Assembly (NCBI GenBank): GCA_030248195.1
Contig: JASAND010026111.1
Coordinates: forward strand, 46,357 to 110,356
Origin: Trissonchulus latispiculum
Taxonomy: Eukaryota > Nematoda > Enoplea > Enoplida > Ironidae
Direction: 5' to 3'
Length of the DNA stretch: 64,000 bases
The position numbers and the translations under genes are program-made. The notes below the pieces were generated by a model, which had not been told where the DNA came from, did no database searches, and saw only the letters and a program-made list of their open reading frames with translations. Shown piece after piece: positions 62,324 through 64,000 of this stretch; position 1 is the stretch's first letter; each line of letters begins with the position of its first letter.

Positions 62324-64000
62324 TTGGGATTAGTTAGGTAAGTACCTACTTGAGAGGTCGTATGCGTGTGAGAGTGTGTGCGTGGCGGTATGAATGGCAT
62401 TGCATAGTTGGGTGTTTGGTATGACTGTTGACATGAGTATGTGTTGCACAAATGTCTGAGTTTATGATGTCGTGAGTATTGTCCGAATGTTGTATGAATG
62501 AGATTGAATGTGTGGTCCAAGTAAGGTGTAAATGTTGCTTAACTGGTGTGTGACTTAATGATAAGAGTATGTTGTGCTGGGATAATTAGCTAGAAGATAT
62601 ACCTTAGCTAGCAACAAATACGTGTGCGTGTGACCGCGTGAAACACCGAAATTAGTAGGTTTCCTATAGTAGGCAGGAAAATAATGATAACTAAGGTAAC
62701 TTTAGGTAGTAGGCCTGGTGTGCCTGTGTAGATAGCTACAAATGTGTGATTGTGTGAGCGAAACTAAGCTTAGGTTCAGCCAAGTGAGTACACAGGTGGA
62801 GGGCCAAAGGATCTAGGGTCACGGGGACCCCGTATTAGGTCCTTACTGGTCGAAAAAAGGGAACATCCTCGATTCGTCCGCGTAGGTCACTCGTTGTCAA
62901 GAGTGCGGACGAATCGCATGAAGGAAGTCCCGCCAGCCAGCGATTTCTCACCAAACAAAGTAACATTTTTTCCGCCTAATAACCCCTAGTTACGTAGATA
63001 TTAGGGATAGTTACTAGAGCCATCTTCCAATAAAGGCAAGAAAACCAACGAAACACACAAAGTACGCAATCTCCGAAGTGTAAAAGCTATTAAAAACAGG
63101 AAGTTGTTACCTTCCTCTTTTAAGACCCGGGAAACTATATGTTTAACAACTATGCGCGTTAATGCTTTCCTACTCAGTTAACGTTCACCATAAATGGGAA
63201 GTTGTTACCTTCCTCATCCGGACCTGGAAAACTAGAGGTCCTGAGCCTAATCACGCTAGAACAAAGTAGCAATGCACGTTTCAAGACGATTAATAGTTGC
63301 CGGCTTAGAGAAGGCTCAGCTTAACCGTAATCTTACGCTCCCGGTCTGGGTTGCATCGAAGCAAGAAGTATAGGGCGAAATCATGTCATAATGGCAATTT
63401 CTTGCACAAGAGTGCAAGAAATTGTGCGAGAACTAGCATTTCGCCTCAAAATTAACTGTCAAGGCAGCAATATTGTTAAAACGGCACCAAATCAAGACAT
63501 TCTCGCTAAACTGTCAAGTTTTCACAACAAAATCAAGTTTACAAGTCTAATTCTTGTGCAGAAAGCCAAAAATGTGAGTAATGGTTGCTGGGTTCGAATC
63601 CCGCACCTATAACTTGTACTAATGGGTTTTAACCCATTTGATTCAGGTGCGGAGAAGTGCTGTCCTGCTCAGCCTGTTGCCTGAATCCCAGTCAATTTGG
63701 ACCGAAGTATCGATTTAGTGACGATCTGTGCTTATTGAGATTATTCGTCCGGAAGTAGGACACTGTGAATTGGGAACTTGTGTTGAACTCTGCTCGTTTG
63801 GAATCAGATTCTGGAAGGTACATTGTCAGCTGAGTATTCTGGTTAGATAGATAAGGCAGAGACAGTTTGGAACAGCGCACCGAATCATCTGTGGGACCTA
63901 AGGCCTAAAACCCGAACTCTGTTGTGTTTTGAAAATCTTTTATCTTTAAATCCAACCTAAAATGTGGCTTACCGCCCTTCTTGTTTTATTGGGTATGGAT
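59276..64000 (+). repeat. 3' LTR, truncated by window edge
   Basis: Matches 39,952-44,664. Offset is 19,324 before the TG microsatellite and 19,336 after it (12 extra bases here). About ten single-base differences were seen by eye, for example near 59,697, 60,055 and 61,877. The remaining 1.1 kb and the 3' target duplication lie outside. Confidence 0.9.

Larger units (their letters stand above)
39952..64000 (+). mobile_element. giant env-bearing LTR retroelement, no pol seen, runs off window
   Basis: Two direct repeats start TGTAATGAAATTGG at 39,952 and 59,276. The first ends CTTCATTACA at 45,755, an inverted match to the start. The internal region of 13,520 bp contains a primer site, gag, an envelope-like glycoprotein, an aspartic protease, additional capsid-like repeats, a NADAR-like ORF and an acidic ORF. 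No RT, RNase H or integrase motif was found in any frame. The two LTRs differ by about ten substitutions and one TG-repeat length change over the 4.7 kb visible in both, so insertion is recent. With a full 3' LTR the element would be about 25 kb. Known giant animal LTR elements usually keep pol, so this copy looks dependent on a helper. Confidence 0.85.

Overview
The window is eukaryotic. Protein-coding stretches are interrupted by introns with clean acceptors (for example TTTATTTCAG or ATTATTTCAG just before a start codon). Most of the DNA is made of diverse transposons: MITE-like elements with TAA/TTA, TTAA, 8-bp and 5-bp target duplications, tRNA-derived SINE-like units, long foldback palindromes and LTR elements. 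An invertebrate animal fits best. The LTRs carry a heat-shock element and an arthropod-like TCAGT initiator, but the species cannot be fixed from sequence.

Layout. Positions 1-20,100 are host DNA with two diverged copies of one segment (unit A about 2,240-10,590; unit B about 16,970-19,690). Each copy carries a two-exon gene for a small secreted, highly charged, cysteine-free peptide (CDS 5,887-6,111 and 18,073-18,303) with a matching TATA/initiator promoter. Comparing the units shows transposon insertions in A with empty sites in B. Unit A also holds a minus-strand gene for a modular Cys-rich, Thr-rich secreted protein (8,586-9,989) that B lacks. Between the units lie a short LTR with primer site (minus strand) and a decayed retroelement-like ORF with an in-frame TAG. 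Positions 20,097-26,371 are an inverted, diverged solo LTR of 6.3 kb with a 4-bp CATG target duplication. Positions 26,372-39,951 are nested repeats, a fossil gag and foldback elements, with no convincing host gene.

From 39,952 to the window edge is the main object: a very young, giant LTR retroelement (LTRs about 5.8 kb, internal region 13.5 kb; the 3' LTR runs off the window). It has a primer-binding site, gag, an envelope-like fusion glycoprotein with a furin-type site, a retropepsin, extra capsid-like repeats, and two accessory ORFs that each follow a good splice acceptor. One accessory ORF carries what looks like a NADAR (YbiA/DUF1768) domain. I see no reverse transcriptase, RNase H or integrase anywhere between the LTRs, so replication would need pol supplied in trans. 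The LTR and intergenic RNA are packed with conserved hairpins. The most striking is a family of about 20 stem-loops with unrelated but self-complementary stems and an invariant TTGTYA loop, always on the element-sense strand. A perfect six-unit heat-shock element is kept in both the young LTR and the diverged solo LTR.

How it may work together (inference): heat-activated LTR transcription gives a long structured RNA. Unspliced RNA would encode gag/env/protease through frame changes. Spliced RNAs would encode the NADAR protein and the acidic ORF. The hairpin family would mark the RNA for packaging, translation control or recognition by a trans-acting partner.
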